DNA of 11,254 nt from RGIG8748 sp045576175. Its GTDB lineage: Bacteria > Bacillota > Clostridia > UMGS1810. Shown here piece after piece: positions 1 through 6,654 of the stretch; position 1 is the first letter of the stretch; every line of letters starts with the position of its first letter. The notes beneath the pieces were generated by a model, which made no database searches, was not told where the DNA came from, and worked only from the letters and a program-made list of their open reading frames with translations. The position numbers and the translations under genes are program-made. The DNA lies in contig JAZNFW010000085.1 of the NCBI GenBank assembly GCA_045576175.1, forward strand, positions 1-11,254, written 5' to 3'.

Positions 1-20
1 TTTCTCTTGGGTACTGCCAT
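1..20 (-). CDS. rpmF: 50S ribosomal protein L32, 5' end only (partial)
   Basis: The ATG at 20-18 begins the peptide MAVPKR, followed by an incomplete codon, and the gene runs off the window edge. MAVPKRK is the characteristic N-terminus of bacterial L32, a small protein of the large ribosomal subunit. An excellent Shine-Dalgarno, AGGAGG, lies 7 bases upstream (complement of 27-32). The preceding gene, yceD, ends 27 bases upstream. The yceD-rpmF pairing is widespread in bacteria, so both are probably co-transcribed from the promoter at 576-604. Only six complete codons are visible; the call rests on the signature peptide plus gene order. Confidence 0.9.
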
Positions 21-47
21 GATTCCACCTCCTGATATTTGTAACAA

Positions 48-551
48 CTACTCTTTTATAAACTGTTTGAGTACAGCAAGTCGCGGGTCTATATCGTCAT
101 CTGCACACGAGCAGCTTTCACGGTTAAGGTTAACTCCGCAAAACTTGCAAAGTCCCTTACAATCGTCTGAGCACAGGTAATTTATCGGTATAGAGCCGAC
201 AAACGCCCTTTCGGTAACCTCGCCCAAATCAATACTGCCTGACATAAGCACAGTTACTTCGTCCTCCGTATCCTCTTTGGGAGCTGTTTTGCTAAACATC
301 TCACTTACAGGAAACGAGTGCTGTACACTGACATTATCTAAGCATCTGGCGCACTGGGTTGTAAATGTGACATTTGCATCAAGAGTAAGATGCAAGGTGC
401 CTGAGATGTTTTTAATCTCGCCCGAAAGGTCACAAGGAGTATCAAAAGAAATCTCCTGACCGTTAAAGCTCATATCCTCCAGCGAAACGCTGAAATTAAG
501 CTCTTTTACTGCGCCGTCGTTTTGTATTAGCTGTGATACATCTAAAACCAT
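48..551 (-). CDS. yceD: DUF177 / YceD family protein, probable large-subunit rRNA accumulation factor
   Basis: Encodes 167 residues. I chose the ATG at 551 because GAGGTG lies 5 bases upstream. The in-frame ATG at 566 has no ribosome binding site and falls at the predicted transcription start. DUF177 proteins are known from gene linkage to rpmF and, in studied members, are needed for 23S rRNA accumulation or processing. Two Cys groups are visible: CARC (C67, C70) and a later cluster (C127, C131, C135, C138, C147, C149), which could bind zinc. The C-terminal DPRLAVLKQF is typical of the family. There is no signal peptide or membrane segment, so it should be cytoplasmic. It sits between ackA and rpmF with its own strong promoter. 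Family assignment is firm; the rRNA role is inferred from the family. Confidence 0.9.
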   Translation of the reverse strand: MVLDVSQLIQNDGAVKELNFSVSLEDMSFNGQEISFDTPCDLSGEIKNISGTLHLTLDANVTFTTQCARCLDNVSVQHSFPVSEMFSKTAPKEDTEDEVTVLMSGSIDLGEVTERAFVGSIPINYLCSDDCKGLCKFCGVNLNRESCSCADDDIDPRLAVLKQFIKE

Positions 552-575
552 AATACACCTCGACATAACAAAACT

Positions 576-604
576 ATTATATATATTTATTTGGCTTTTG
601 TCAA
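576..604 (-). promoter_or_regulatory. Consensus sigma-A promoter of yceD-rpmF
   Basis: On the minus strand, TTGACA (604-599) is separated by exactly 17 bases from TATAAT (581-576), a perfect match to the vegetative sigma-70/sigma-A consensus. An A7 tract (complement of 606-612) just upstream of the -35 could act as an UP element. Transcription should start near 569, giving a leader of about 18 bases that contains the GAGGTG of yceD. This supports the yceD start at 551. Strong promoters are expected for a ribosomal protein gene. Confidence 0.9.
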
Positions 605-625
605 GTTTTTTTGCTAATATTGTAA

Positions 626-1816
626 TTATTTAACAAGGCTTGCTGTATCCTTGGCAATCATAAGCTCCTCGTTTGTGGGGATGATGAGGGTTCTTACCTT
701 AGCACCGGGAGCGGATATATCTCTCTGAACGCCTCTGCAGTTGTTTAATTCCTTGTCGATTTCTACGCCCATATACTCAAGACCTTCCACGATAGCTTCT
801 CTTGTAATTCTGGTGTTTTCGCCAACGCCTGCAGTAAATACAATAGCATCTACACCGCCCATAGCAGCTGCATATGCACCAACGTATTTCTTAACGTGGT
901 ATGCAAACATATCAAGAGCAAGCGCTGCTCTTTCGTTTGTATCCATATTAGCTTCGAGGTCTCTAAAGTCACTGCTTATTCCGGAAATTCCAAACACACC
1001 GGACTGCTTGTTGAGAACTGCATCCACGCCTTTAGCGTCGAGACCTTCCTTCTCCATAATATATCCTACAATTGCAGGGTCAATATCGCCGCAGCGAGTA
1101 CCCATAGCAACACCTGCAAGAGGAGTAAAGCCCATGGATGTATCCACGGAATGACCGTCCTTAACTGCTGCTATAGAAGAGCCGTTTCCAAGGTGCATTG
1201 TTATAATCTTAAGTTCGGAAAGGGGCTTTCCAAGCATCTTTGCAGCCTGCTCAGAAACATACTTATGGCTTGTACCATGGAAGCCGTATCTTCTAACCTG
1301 GTGCTTTGTATAGTACTCATAGGGAAGTGCATAGAGGAATGCCTTTTTTGGCATCTGCTGGTGGAAAGCTGTGTCGAATACACCAACCTGAGGAGTATTG
1401 GGCATAAGCTTCTGGCATGCTTCTATACCAATGATATTTGCGGGGTTGTGGAGAGGTGCAAGAGGTGTGCACTCTCTAAGTGCTCCCATAACTGCATCGT
1501 CTATTATAACGGAGCCGCTAAATACCTCACCACCGTGAACAACTCTGTGTCCCACAGCATCTATTTCGCTCATACTGGAGATAACGGAGTGCTCAGCACC
1601 TGTAAGAGCTTCTATAACCATTCTTATTGCATCGGAGTGGTCCTTCATCTGCTCCTGTCTTACAAGGTTATCCTTGCCTTCAACCTTCTGTGTAAGCATG
1701 GAACCTTCGATACCTATTCTCTCGCAAAGACCTTTTGCAAGCACTGCTTCTGTTTCGATATCGATAAACTGATATTTAAGAGAAGAGCTACCTGCATTGA
1801 TAACTAAGATTTTCAT
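626..1816 (-). CDS. ackA: Acetate kinase
   Basis: Encodes 396 residues, the usual length. It catalyses acetyl phosphate + ADP = acetate + ATP, the last step of fermentative ATP formation from acetyl-CoA. The ASKHA-fold kinase motifs are all present: INAGSSSLKYQ near residue 6, GHRVVHGGE (89-97), GVFDTAFH (145-152), RRYGFHGTSH (175-184), HLGNGSS (208-214) and FTAGVGENT near 325. Active-site residues known from the Methanosarcina enzyme appear at matching positions: N7, R91, H123, D148, H180, R241 and E384. The ATG at 1816 is preferred because AAGGA lies 9 bases upstream; an in-frame TTG at 1825 touches that site directly. It follows pta by 26 bases and is surely co-transcribed with it. Nothing looks unusual in the protein. 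Confidence 0.98.
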   Translation of the reverse strand: MKILVINAGSSSLKYQFIDIETEAVLAKGLCERIGIEGSMLTQKVEGKDNLVRQEQMKDHSDAIRMVIEALTGAEHSVISSMSEIDAVGHRVVHGGEVFSGSVIIDDAVMGALRECTPLAPLHNPANIIGIEACQKLMPNTPQVGVFDTAFHQQMPKKAFLYALPYEYYTKHQVRRYGFHGTSHKYVSEQAAKMLGKPLSELKIITMHLGNGSSIAAVKDGHSVDTSMGFTPLAGVAMGTRCGDIDPAIVGYIMEKEGLDAKGVDAVLNKQSGVFGISGISSDFRDLEANMDTNERAALALDMFAYHVKKYVGAYAAAMGGVDAIVFTAGVGENTRITREAIVEGLEYMGVEIDKELNNCRGVQRDISAPGAKVRTLIIPTNEELMIAKDTASLVK

Positions 1817-1842
1817 TATTTTCAATCCTTTCGTGCTTTATA

Positions 1843-2841
1843 TTATTTATTGCCCTGTGCCTGAACACAAGTGATTGCTACAACACCAACTATATCGTCT
1901 GCACTGCAACCTCTGGAGAGGTCATTTATAGGCATCGCTATGCCCTGTGTTACAGGACCGTATGCCTCTGCCTTGGCAAGTCTCTGAACGAGCTTGTAAC
2001 CAATGTTGCCTGCATCCAGGTCGGGGAACACAAGAACATTTGCCTTACCTGCAACATCGGAATCGGGTGCCTTGGAGGAGCCAACCGAGGGAACAATTGC
2101 AGCGTCGAGCTGAAGCTCGCCATCTACCTTTAAGCCGGGGTTGTTTTCCTTGCATATTCTGGTAGCTTCCACAACCTTGTCCACATCGGCGTGCTTAGCA
2201 CTGCCCTTTGTGGAGTGTGAGAGCATAGCAACAATAGCTTCTTTTTCTGCAAGAAGTTCAAAGGACTCTGCAGAGCAAGCTGCAATTGCAGCAAGCTTTT
2301 CGGGGTCGGGATTCTGCTCTAAGCCGCTGTCTGCAAATATAAATGTTCCGTTTGCACCGTATTCGCAGTCGGGAACAACCATAAGGAAGAATGCGGAAAC
2401 AAGCTTAACACCAGGCTTGGTCTTTATAATCTGAAGGCTGGGTCTTAAGGTGTTTGCAGTGGAATGGCATGCACCGGAAACAACACCGTCTGCATCACCT
2501 GCTTTTACCATAAGACAAGCATAGTACATATAGTCGCCAAGTGCTGTTTTCTTGGCATCCTCGTATGTAAGGCCCTTGGACTTTCTTAATTCAACAAAAA
2601 GATTTATGTACTCTTCGGTCTTTTCGTATGTATAGGGGTCTATGATTGTAGCCTTGGAAATATCGAGACCTTTGCTGTTTTCTTGGACCTCAGCGGGTGT
2701 ACCGATTATGATTACATCTGCTATATCTTCCTTTAAGATAGTTGCCGCAGCCTCGAAAGTTCTCCTATCCATAGACTCGGGCAGAACGATTTTCTTTTTG
2801 TCCTGTCTTGCTCTCTCTTTAATTCTCTCAATAAAACTCAT
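1843..2841 (-). CDS. pta: Phosphate acetyltransferase (phosphotransacetylase)
   Basis: Encodes 332 residues, the length of the short single-domain Pta class that lacks the N-terminal DRTGG extension seen in enterobacteria. It converts acetyl-CoA + phosphate to acetyl phosphate + CoA and feeds AckA. Family signatures are the N-terminal KKIVLPES with DRRT following, a central DGVVSGACHST segment, PDLDAGNIGYKLVQRLA, and the C-terminal INDLSRGCSADDIV. S309 and R310 align by position with the catalytic Ser and Arg known from the Methanosarcina enzyme. The ATG at 2841 has AGGAGG 6 bases upstream. It is the first gene of the pta-ackA unit; the 85-base leader carries a possible promoter and two dyads. 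Close paralogues in the PTA/PTB family include phosphate butyryltransferase, but the partnership with ackA makes Pta the best call. Confidence 0.97.
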   Translation of the reverse strand: MSFIERIKERARQDKKKIVLPESMDRRTFEAAATILKEDIADVIIIGTPAEVQENSKGLDISKATIIDPYTYEKTEEYINLFVELRKSKGLTYEDAKKTALGDYMYYACLMVKAGDADGVVSGACHSTANTLRPSLQIIKTKPGVKLVSAFFLMVVPDCEYGANGTFIFADSGLEQNPDPEKLAAIAACSAESFELLAEKEAIVAMLSHSTKGSAKHADVDKVVEATRICKENNPGLKVDGELQLDAAIVPSVGSSKAPDSDVAGKANVLVFPDLDAGNIGYKLVQRLAKAEAYGPVTQGIAMPINDLSRGCSADDIVGVVAITCVQAQGNK

Positions 2842-2869
2842 TTTCTTCCTCCTATGTTAAAAAATCCTA

Positions 2870-2883
2870 TAAAATACATTTTA
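2870..2883. repeat. 14-bp inverted repeat over the pta -10 region
   Basis: TAAAAT and ATTTTA form perfect 6-base arms around a 2-base centre. The minus-strand arm TAAAAT is the candidate -10 box itself, so any protein bound here would compete with sigma factor. All arm bases are A or T, which makes chance occurrence likely. Confidence 0.3.
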
Positions 2884-2906
2884 CTACAATATTTACCATT
2901 GTGCAA
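2878..2906 (-). promoter_or_regulatory. Possible promoter of pta-ackA
   Basis: On the minus strand, a -10 candidate TAAAAT (2883-2878; 5 of 6 consensus) lies 17 bases after TTGCAC (2906-2901), which matches the -35 consensus only in TTG. Spacing is ideal but the -35 is weak, as for a promoter needing an activator or one kept low. Transcription would start near 2871, leaving about 30 bases of leader with the AGGAGG of pta. Two inverted repeats overlap the element (2886-2902 and 2870-2883). Readthrough from the upstream LOG-family gene is also possible, since no terminator is seen. Confidence 0.45.
2886..2902. repeat. Imperfect 17-bp palindrome inside the pta promoter spacer (possible operator)
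   Basis: The arms ACAAT and ATTGT flank a 7-base centre, and six of the eight base pairs across the dyad match. It lies between the candidate -35 and -10 of pta, where a bound dimeric regulator would block RNA polymerase. It does not match the Rex consensus (TTGT...ACAA arms are reversed here). The region is AT-rich, so chance is a real alternative. Confidence 0.35.
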
Positions 2907-2926
2907 GAGTGCAGGGCGATTTTTAA

Positions 2927-3508
2927 TCATCCGTTTTTAAGGTCTCGCACATCTCTTTTTATCATCTTGTCGTTTTCTATATAATCCAATACACTTTCGG
3001 GGTCAGTACTATAATCGTAGATAAGCTTCAGATCCCCTCTTATAAACCGTTCTTTAAATGAAACGTCCAGAAAGCTTATAAGTCCTTCGTAATAATTATT
3101 TATATCATATATTGCTATGGGCTTTACATGGCGGCCAAGCTGTTTTAATGTGAGCACCTCGAAGAACTCCTCAAATGTACCTATACCGCCCGGAACTATT
3201 ACAAAAGCATCGGCAATATCTTCCATCTTGGATTTTCGCTGTGCCATAGTCTCTGTAAATATAAGCTCGTCGCAATCATAAAATATGGCTTCTACCTTAT
3301 CCTCTTCAAAAAATTTCGGGATTACTCCGTAGATTTTTCCGCCTTCTTCTTTCACACCTCTGGCTGCAGCACCCATAAGTCCGTGAGCGCCTGCTCCGAA
3401 TACCAGGGAGTGTCCTCTCTTTGCCATCATTTTGCCAAAGGACTCCACTTTTTCGATGTAGCTTTTGTCGATTTCGTTGCTTGCAGCACCGAATACACAA
3501 ATTTTCAT
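2927..3508 (-). CDS. LOG family protein (nucleoside 5'-monophosphate phosphoribohydrolase type)
   Basis: Encodes 193 residues with a Rossmann-like fold. Characterised LOG proteins release the base from nucleoside 5'-monophosphates: cytokinin riboside monophosphates in plants, and purine or pyrimidine nucleotides in several bacterial relatives. The signatures are clear: FGAGAHGLMGA (38-47), R91-K92 in METMAQRKSK-like context, and the hallmark PGGIGTFEE (106-114). The ATG at 3508 has GAGGAGG about 7 bases upstream, lying within the end of murI, whose stop codon is only 3 bases away; translational coupling is likely. It is the last gene of the long dgt-to-LOG run. The family is certain, but the natural substrate is not visible. 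Such proteins were formerly annotated as lysine decarboxylases, which is not supported. Confidence 0.9.
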   Translation of the reverse strand: MKICVFGAASNEIDKSYIEKVESFGKMMAKRGHSLVFGAGAHGLMGAAARGVKEEGGKIYGVIPKFFEEDKVEAIFYDCDELIFTETMAQRKSKMEDIADAFVIVPGGIGTFEEFFEVLTLKQLGRHVKPIAIYDINNYYEGLISFLDVSFKERFIRGDLKLIYDYSTDPESVLDYIENDKMIKRDVRDLKNG

Positions 3509-3511
3509 AGT

Positions 3512-4285
3512 CTAATCCTCCTCACATTCCAATAACCTTCGGGCAAGAGAAATTGCATCCGATTTATCTAGCGTGTTTTCAAATTCTACTGTTCCCTTTT
3601 CAGGTGACGGATTTAATATACCGTCTTTTTCTAAAAGCTGCTTTAACCTCCTGGCTGTACCCTCTCCGCCATCATATATTCTAACGCCGGGAAGAACCGA
3701 TTCTATGGCATTTTTTAAAAACGGATAATGTGTACATCCCAAAACAACCGCATCGGGCTTCTGTTCATCGCCAAAGAGCTCTTTTAGATATTCATATGCC
3801 GCTTTACTCTCATAGAGACCTTCTTCCACGATTTCCATAAGTCCGGGGCAAGGCATAAGAACAAGTCTCTTATCACAGTCGCATCTTTCTAGAGAGCTTG
3901 CAAACTTTTTTTCGCTCAAGGTAACAGGCGTTGCCATAACCGCTATTACAGAATTTTGTGCACACTCCAAAGCAGGCTTAATTGCCGGCTCTATGCCAAC
4001 CACATGCATATCGGGATATTTTTTTCGCAGGTGGTCTATGCACACACTGGTTGCGGTATTGCAGGCAACAACAAGTGCTTTTATGCCCTTTTCTACGAGA
4101 TAATCTGCACACGAATTAGCATAGCCAAGGATTTGCTCGTGGCTCTTGGTTCCGTAGGGGGCATTTTTTCCGTCGCCTAAATATATATAATTTTCTCCGG
4201 GCATAAGACGAACAAGCTCTCTTAATACACTTATTCCGCCCACGCCAGAATCAAAAACTCCTATTGGTAAATTTTCTTTTTGCAT
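3512..4285 (-). CDS. murI: Glutamate racemase
   Basis: Encodes 257 residues, normal for the family. It interconverts L- and D-glutamate in the cytoplasm, supplying D-glutamate for the peptidoglycan stem peptide (added by MurD). Visible motifs are IGVFDSGVGG (8-17, with the catalytic-site D12 and S13), ALVVACNTATS with the first catalytic Cys C75, and VLGCTHYPFL with C184 and H186. The usual GDxxxxPYG segment reads GDGKNAPYG (37-45). The ATG at 4285 is preceded by AAGGTAGGTC, a ribosome binding site that overlaps the stop codon of the GerMN lipoprotein gene 13 bases upstream, suggesting coupled translation. Aspartate racemases share the fold, but the full MurI motif set and the envelope-gene context favour glutamate. 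Confidence 0.96.
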   Translation of the reverse strand: MQKENLPIGVFDSGVGGISVLRELVRLMPGENYIYLGDGKNAPYGTKSHEQILGYANSCADYLVEKGIKALVVACNTATSVCIDHLRKKYPDMHVVGIEPAIKPALECAQNSVIAVMATPVTLSEKKFASSLERCDCDKRLVLMPCPGLMEIVEEGLYESKAAYEYLKELFGDEQKPDAVVLGCTHYPFLKNAIESVLPGVRIYDGGEGTARRLKQLLEKDGILNPSPEKGTVEFENTLDKSDAISLARRLLECEED

Positions 4286-4298
4286 CTATTATACAGAC

Positions 4299-4835
4299 CT
4301 ACCTTATAATTGTACTGTCCGCTTCAAAGGGCTCATCAAAAATATAGCTTCCGAAAATCATAACTTCCTCGCCGTCTATAAGGAACTTAACACTATCTAC
4401 ATCGTCCAGAAGACAAAGAGTGTTTACAACGGAATATATGGACATCTGTACATTGGCTGTACCCTTTTTTGATATGAAGCTTTGTGACAAATCCACAGTA
4501 CATAGCCCATCCAAAACCGTGCAGGAATTGAGCTTTGTTCCCTCGGGGATTACATCTACAAACTCATCGTTTGTTGTTCCCTTTAAAAGCTCTGTAATTA
4601 TAAATTCTGCATCCTGTGCTTTGTCCTTTGGGATTTCTCTCTTCTCGGCATAAAGCCCCAGAGCTTTGTCATCGGTAAAATACAGTGTTATATATTCCTT
4701 CTCATTTTCGACAACATTTACAGTTTCTTTTCCGTTGCCGTTTGGAAGTTCTAAATCCTTATCATTTCCAAAAAAACTGCAGGCTGCTAAAACAGTCATA
4801 AAAGCTGAAAGTAACAAAACCAGTGCTTTTTTCAT
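4299..4835 (-). CDS. GerMN-domain lipoprotein
   Basis: Encodes 178 residues from the ATG at 4835, which has AAAGGAGG 8 bases upstream; the frame is open further upstream but without a ribosome binding site. The N-terminus MKK plus a hydrophobic stretch (4-18) ends in a lipobox LAAC, with C19 the predicted lipidated cysteine, so the protein should be anchored on the outer face of the membrane. Residues 45-165 resemble the GerMN (sporulation/spore germination) domain: an ITLYF strand, a conserved ELLKGT helix end, VIPEGTKL, a VDLSQSF strand and a helix leading to KFLIDGE. In Bacillus, gerM lies near racE, a glutamate racemase gene, and here murI follows directly. It also follows a two-component system, as lpqB follows mtrAB in actinobacteria. 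The molecular role is unknown; an envelope or sensory function is inferred. Confidence 0.85.
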   Translation of the reverse strand: MKKALVLLLSAFMTVLAACSFFGNDKDLELPNGNGKETVNVVENEKEYITLYFTDDKALGLYAEKREIPKDKAQDAEFIITELLKGTTNDEFVDVIPEGTKLNSCTVLDGLCTVDLSQSFISKKGTANVQMSIYSVVNTLCLLDDVDSVKFLIDGEEVMIFGSYIFDEPFEADSTIIR

Positions 4836-4864
4836 TGTGATGTCCTCCTTTAAGTTGTAACGCA

Positions 4865-6016
4865 TTAAAGCCATTCAACAAGCGGCAGAACTATTGTAAA
4901 TTCGCTTCCTTCACCCGGGATACTCTTTACACTTATTGTGCCGTTGTGGAACTCAATTGCCGCGTGGGCAATCGAAAGACCAAGTCCCGTGCCGCCCGTC
5001 TCCCTGCTTCGTGCTTTGTCTACACGATAAAATCTATCAAATATTCTATGCACATCTTCGGGAGAAATACCTACTCCGTTATCTTTTACAGTAATAATTG
5101 CTCTTTTTGTCTCTTTGGTGAGGCTAAGCTCCACCCTTCCGTTTTCTCCGGTGTACTTAAGGGCGTTATCAACTATATTGTATATCGCCTGCCAGAGAAT
5201 ATCCTTATTTGCCATTATAAGAATGTCCTCATCGGCATTTAATATAAGCTCTTTTTCCTCCATCTGTGCTATGGGCAAAAGGTTTTTGTTTATTCCGCCC
5301 ACTACATCCTTTAAGTTTATAAGCTCAAGCGGACCGGACATTGTTTCGGTAAGTGTGTCGAGCTTGGTTATGTAGAGAAGCTTGTTTACTATGCGATTGA
5401 GTCTTTCGACCTCCTCGTTCATATCGGTTAGAAACTCTCTTACATATTCCATCTCTATTTCGGGTGTCTGGATTATAGAATCCGCCATAAGCTTTATTGA
5501 GCTAAGAGGTGTTTTGAGCTCGTGTGATGCATTGGAAACAAACTCTGTTCTCTGCTTTTCTATAACAGAGAATTTTTCGCTCAGTTCATTGAATGCCATT
5601 CCAAGCTCCGAAAGCTCATCATCCCCTGCTATTTCGAGCTTCTCGCCGATTTTGTCATCGGACATAGCCTTTAAAGTGTGTGTATAGCCAACTATCCTCT
5701 TTCGCATTTTTGAAAGAGCAATCAAAACGGGAACAATGCACGCCACCGTACAGAAAAGTGTGAGCAAAAGTGCATCTAAGCTAAGCGAAAGACCACTCTT
5801 TATATTGAGAACTCCGTTTGTATGCATAACGGTAAGCGCCGCCATTGTGATGCTTACTATAAGAAACACAGGTATACTCACCGACGCATATAAAAATGCG
5901 GTTTTAAGAGTAATACCCTTTGATATTTTATTTTTTATACTAGGTGATATCCTTGAAATAATAACCAGCTCCCCACTTTGTAAGCAGATATACAGGCTCT
6001 GCACTGTTTGGCTCAA
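4865..6016 (-). CDS. Membrane sensor histidine kinase (start codon uncertain)
   Basis: The stop codon is certain, the start is not. From the TTG at 6016 the frame has 383 codons, and numbering here uses that start. Two membrane segments (about 39-63 and 82-102) flank an outer loop of only about 18 residues. A HAMP-like linker (103-155) follows, then a HisKA domain with the phospho-acceptor H165 in NASHELKTPLSS. The HATPase domain has an N box (NIVDNALKYTG), DNGVGIS (312-318), the F box RIFDRFYRVD and GGTGLGLSIA (341-350). It is the partner of the response regulator just upstream, which it should phosphorylate in the cytoplasm. Upstream candidates TTG 6016 and GTG 6004 lie inside the regulator gene with poor ribosome binding sites. 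The basic peptide just before the first membrane segment suggests translation begins near 5938, where the codon is ATA. The signal sensed is unknown; the short loop suggests a membrane or partner-protein cue. Confidence 0.9.
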   Translation of the reverse strand: MSQTVQSLYICLQSGELVIISRISPSIKNKISKGITLKTAFLYASVSIPVFLIVSITMAALTVMHTNGVLNIKSGLSLSLDALLLTLFCTVACIVPVLIALSKMRKRIVGYTHTLKAMSDDKIGEKLEIAGDDELSELGMAFNELSEKFSVIEKQRTEFVSNASHELKTPLSSIKLMADSIIQTPEIEMEYVREFLTDMNEEVERLNRIVNKLLYITKLDTLTETMSGPLELINLKDVVGGINKNLLPIAQMEEKELILNADEDILIMANKDILWQAIYNIVDNALKYTGENGRVELSLTKETKRAIITVKDNGVGISPEDVHRIFDRFYRVDKARSRETGGTGLGLSIAHAAIEFHNGTISVKSIPGEGSEFTIVLPLVEWL

Positions 6017-6626
6017 TCTTTTCTCTTAGTCGTCTTACATGAACATCCACAGTTCTGGCATCGCCGGGGTAATCGTATCCCCAAATCAAATCCAGAAGAT
6101 TATCTCTGGAGTACACCTTGCCGGGATTGCACACAAGAAGGTCCATAAGGTCGAACTCTTTGCTTGTAAGGTCCACCGTTGTGCCCTCTATGGTAACGGT
6201 GCGCTGATTGTAATCGAGTTCTACCGTGCCCATCTTGATTTTTGAGCGGTCGCCATCCTTGGAAACCGGTGTTATACGGCGCATAATTGCCTTTACTCTA
6301 GCCTTAAGCTCAAGTATGTTGAAAGGCTTTGTTATGTAATCATCGGCACCGTACTCGAGTCCCATAATTTTATCCATATCCTCAGTCTTGGCGGTTACCA
6401 TTATAATCGGTATGCTGGAAAACTCTCTTATCTTCTGGCAAACCGAAAGACCGTCTATCTTGGGAAGCATCAAATCGAGTATTATTATGTCCAGATTCTT
6501 GTCGTGAGCAAGCTTTAGGGCTTCCTCGCCGTCATATGCAGTTTCTACTGTATATCCGTCCTGTTCAAAGTTGAATTTCATTCCCTTTACAAGCAGTTTT
6601 TCGTCATCTACAATTAAAATTTTCAT
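5940..6626 (-). CDS. OmpR/PhoB-family response regulator
   Basis: Encodes 228 residues. The ATG at 6626 begins MKILIVDDE and has GGAAGGA 10 bases upstream; the open frame extends further but without a ribosome binding site. The receiver domain (1-118) has the acidic pair D7-D8, the phosphorylated aspartate D51 in ILDLMLPKIDG, T78 and the conserved K100 in DDYITKPF. The C-terminal winged-helix DNA-binding domain (about 130-228) shows LTSKEFDLMDLL, the RTVDVHVRRLREKI recognition helix and a KWGAGYYF wing. It should act as a phosphorylation-controlled transcription factor paired with the downstream kinase. The gene follows comEA by 28 bases. Which regulator it corresponds to (for example PhoP- or WalR-like) cannot be settled by eye. 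Confidence 0.96.
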   Translation of the reverse strand: MKILIVDDEKLLVKGMKFNFEQDGYTVETAYDGEEALKLAHDKNLDIIILDLMLPKIDGLSVCQKIREFSSIPIIMVTAKTEDMDKIMGLEYGADDYITKPFNILELKARVKAIMRRITPVSKDGDRSKIKMGTVELDYNQRTVTIEGTTVDLTSKEFDLMDLLVCNPGKVYSRDNLLDLIWGYDYPGDARTVDVHVRRLREKIEPNSAEPVYLLTKWGAGYYFKDIT

Positions 6627-6654
6627 TTTTATTATATCCTTCCGCATTATTCTT

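Noticed and set aside
741..1154. Second plus-strand open frame opposite ackA (137 codons)
   Set aside because: Low-complexity Ser/Ala/Pro-rich shadow of the ackA coding strand, with no ribosome binding site or domain.
896..1807. Long open frame (303 codons) on the plus strand opposite ackA
   Set aside because: It is a shadow of the ackA reading frame: no ribosome binding site, an odd cysteine- and histidine-rich composition, and no recognisable domain. ackA itself has all catalytic residues.
2902..2913. TGCA-N4-TGCA hairpin after the LOG-family gene, as a possible terminator
   Set aside because: The stem is only four base pairs and is not followed by a T-tract in the direction of transcription, so it does not resemble an intrinsic terminator.
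4836..4874. Upstream ATG extending the GerMN lipoprotein by 13 residues
   Set aside because: It overlaps the kinase stop, has no ribosome binding site, and would place charged residues ahead of the signal peptide; AAAGGAGG clearly marks the ATG at 4835.
6631..6636. TATAAT on the minus strand just before the response regulator
   Set aside because: No -35 box at 16-18 bases (the sequence there reads AATAAA), and transcription would start at the ATG itself. It is more likely chance in an AT-rich ribosome binding region.
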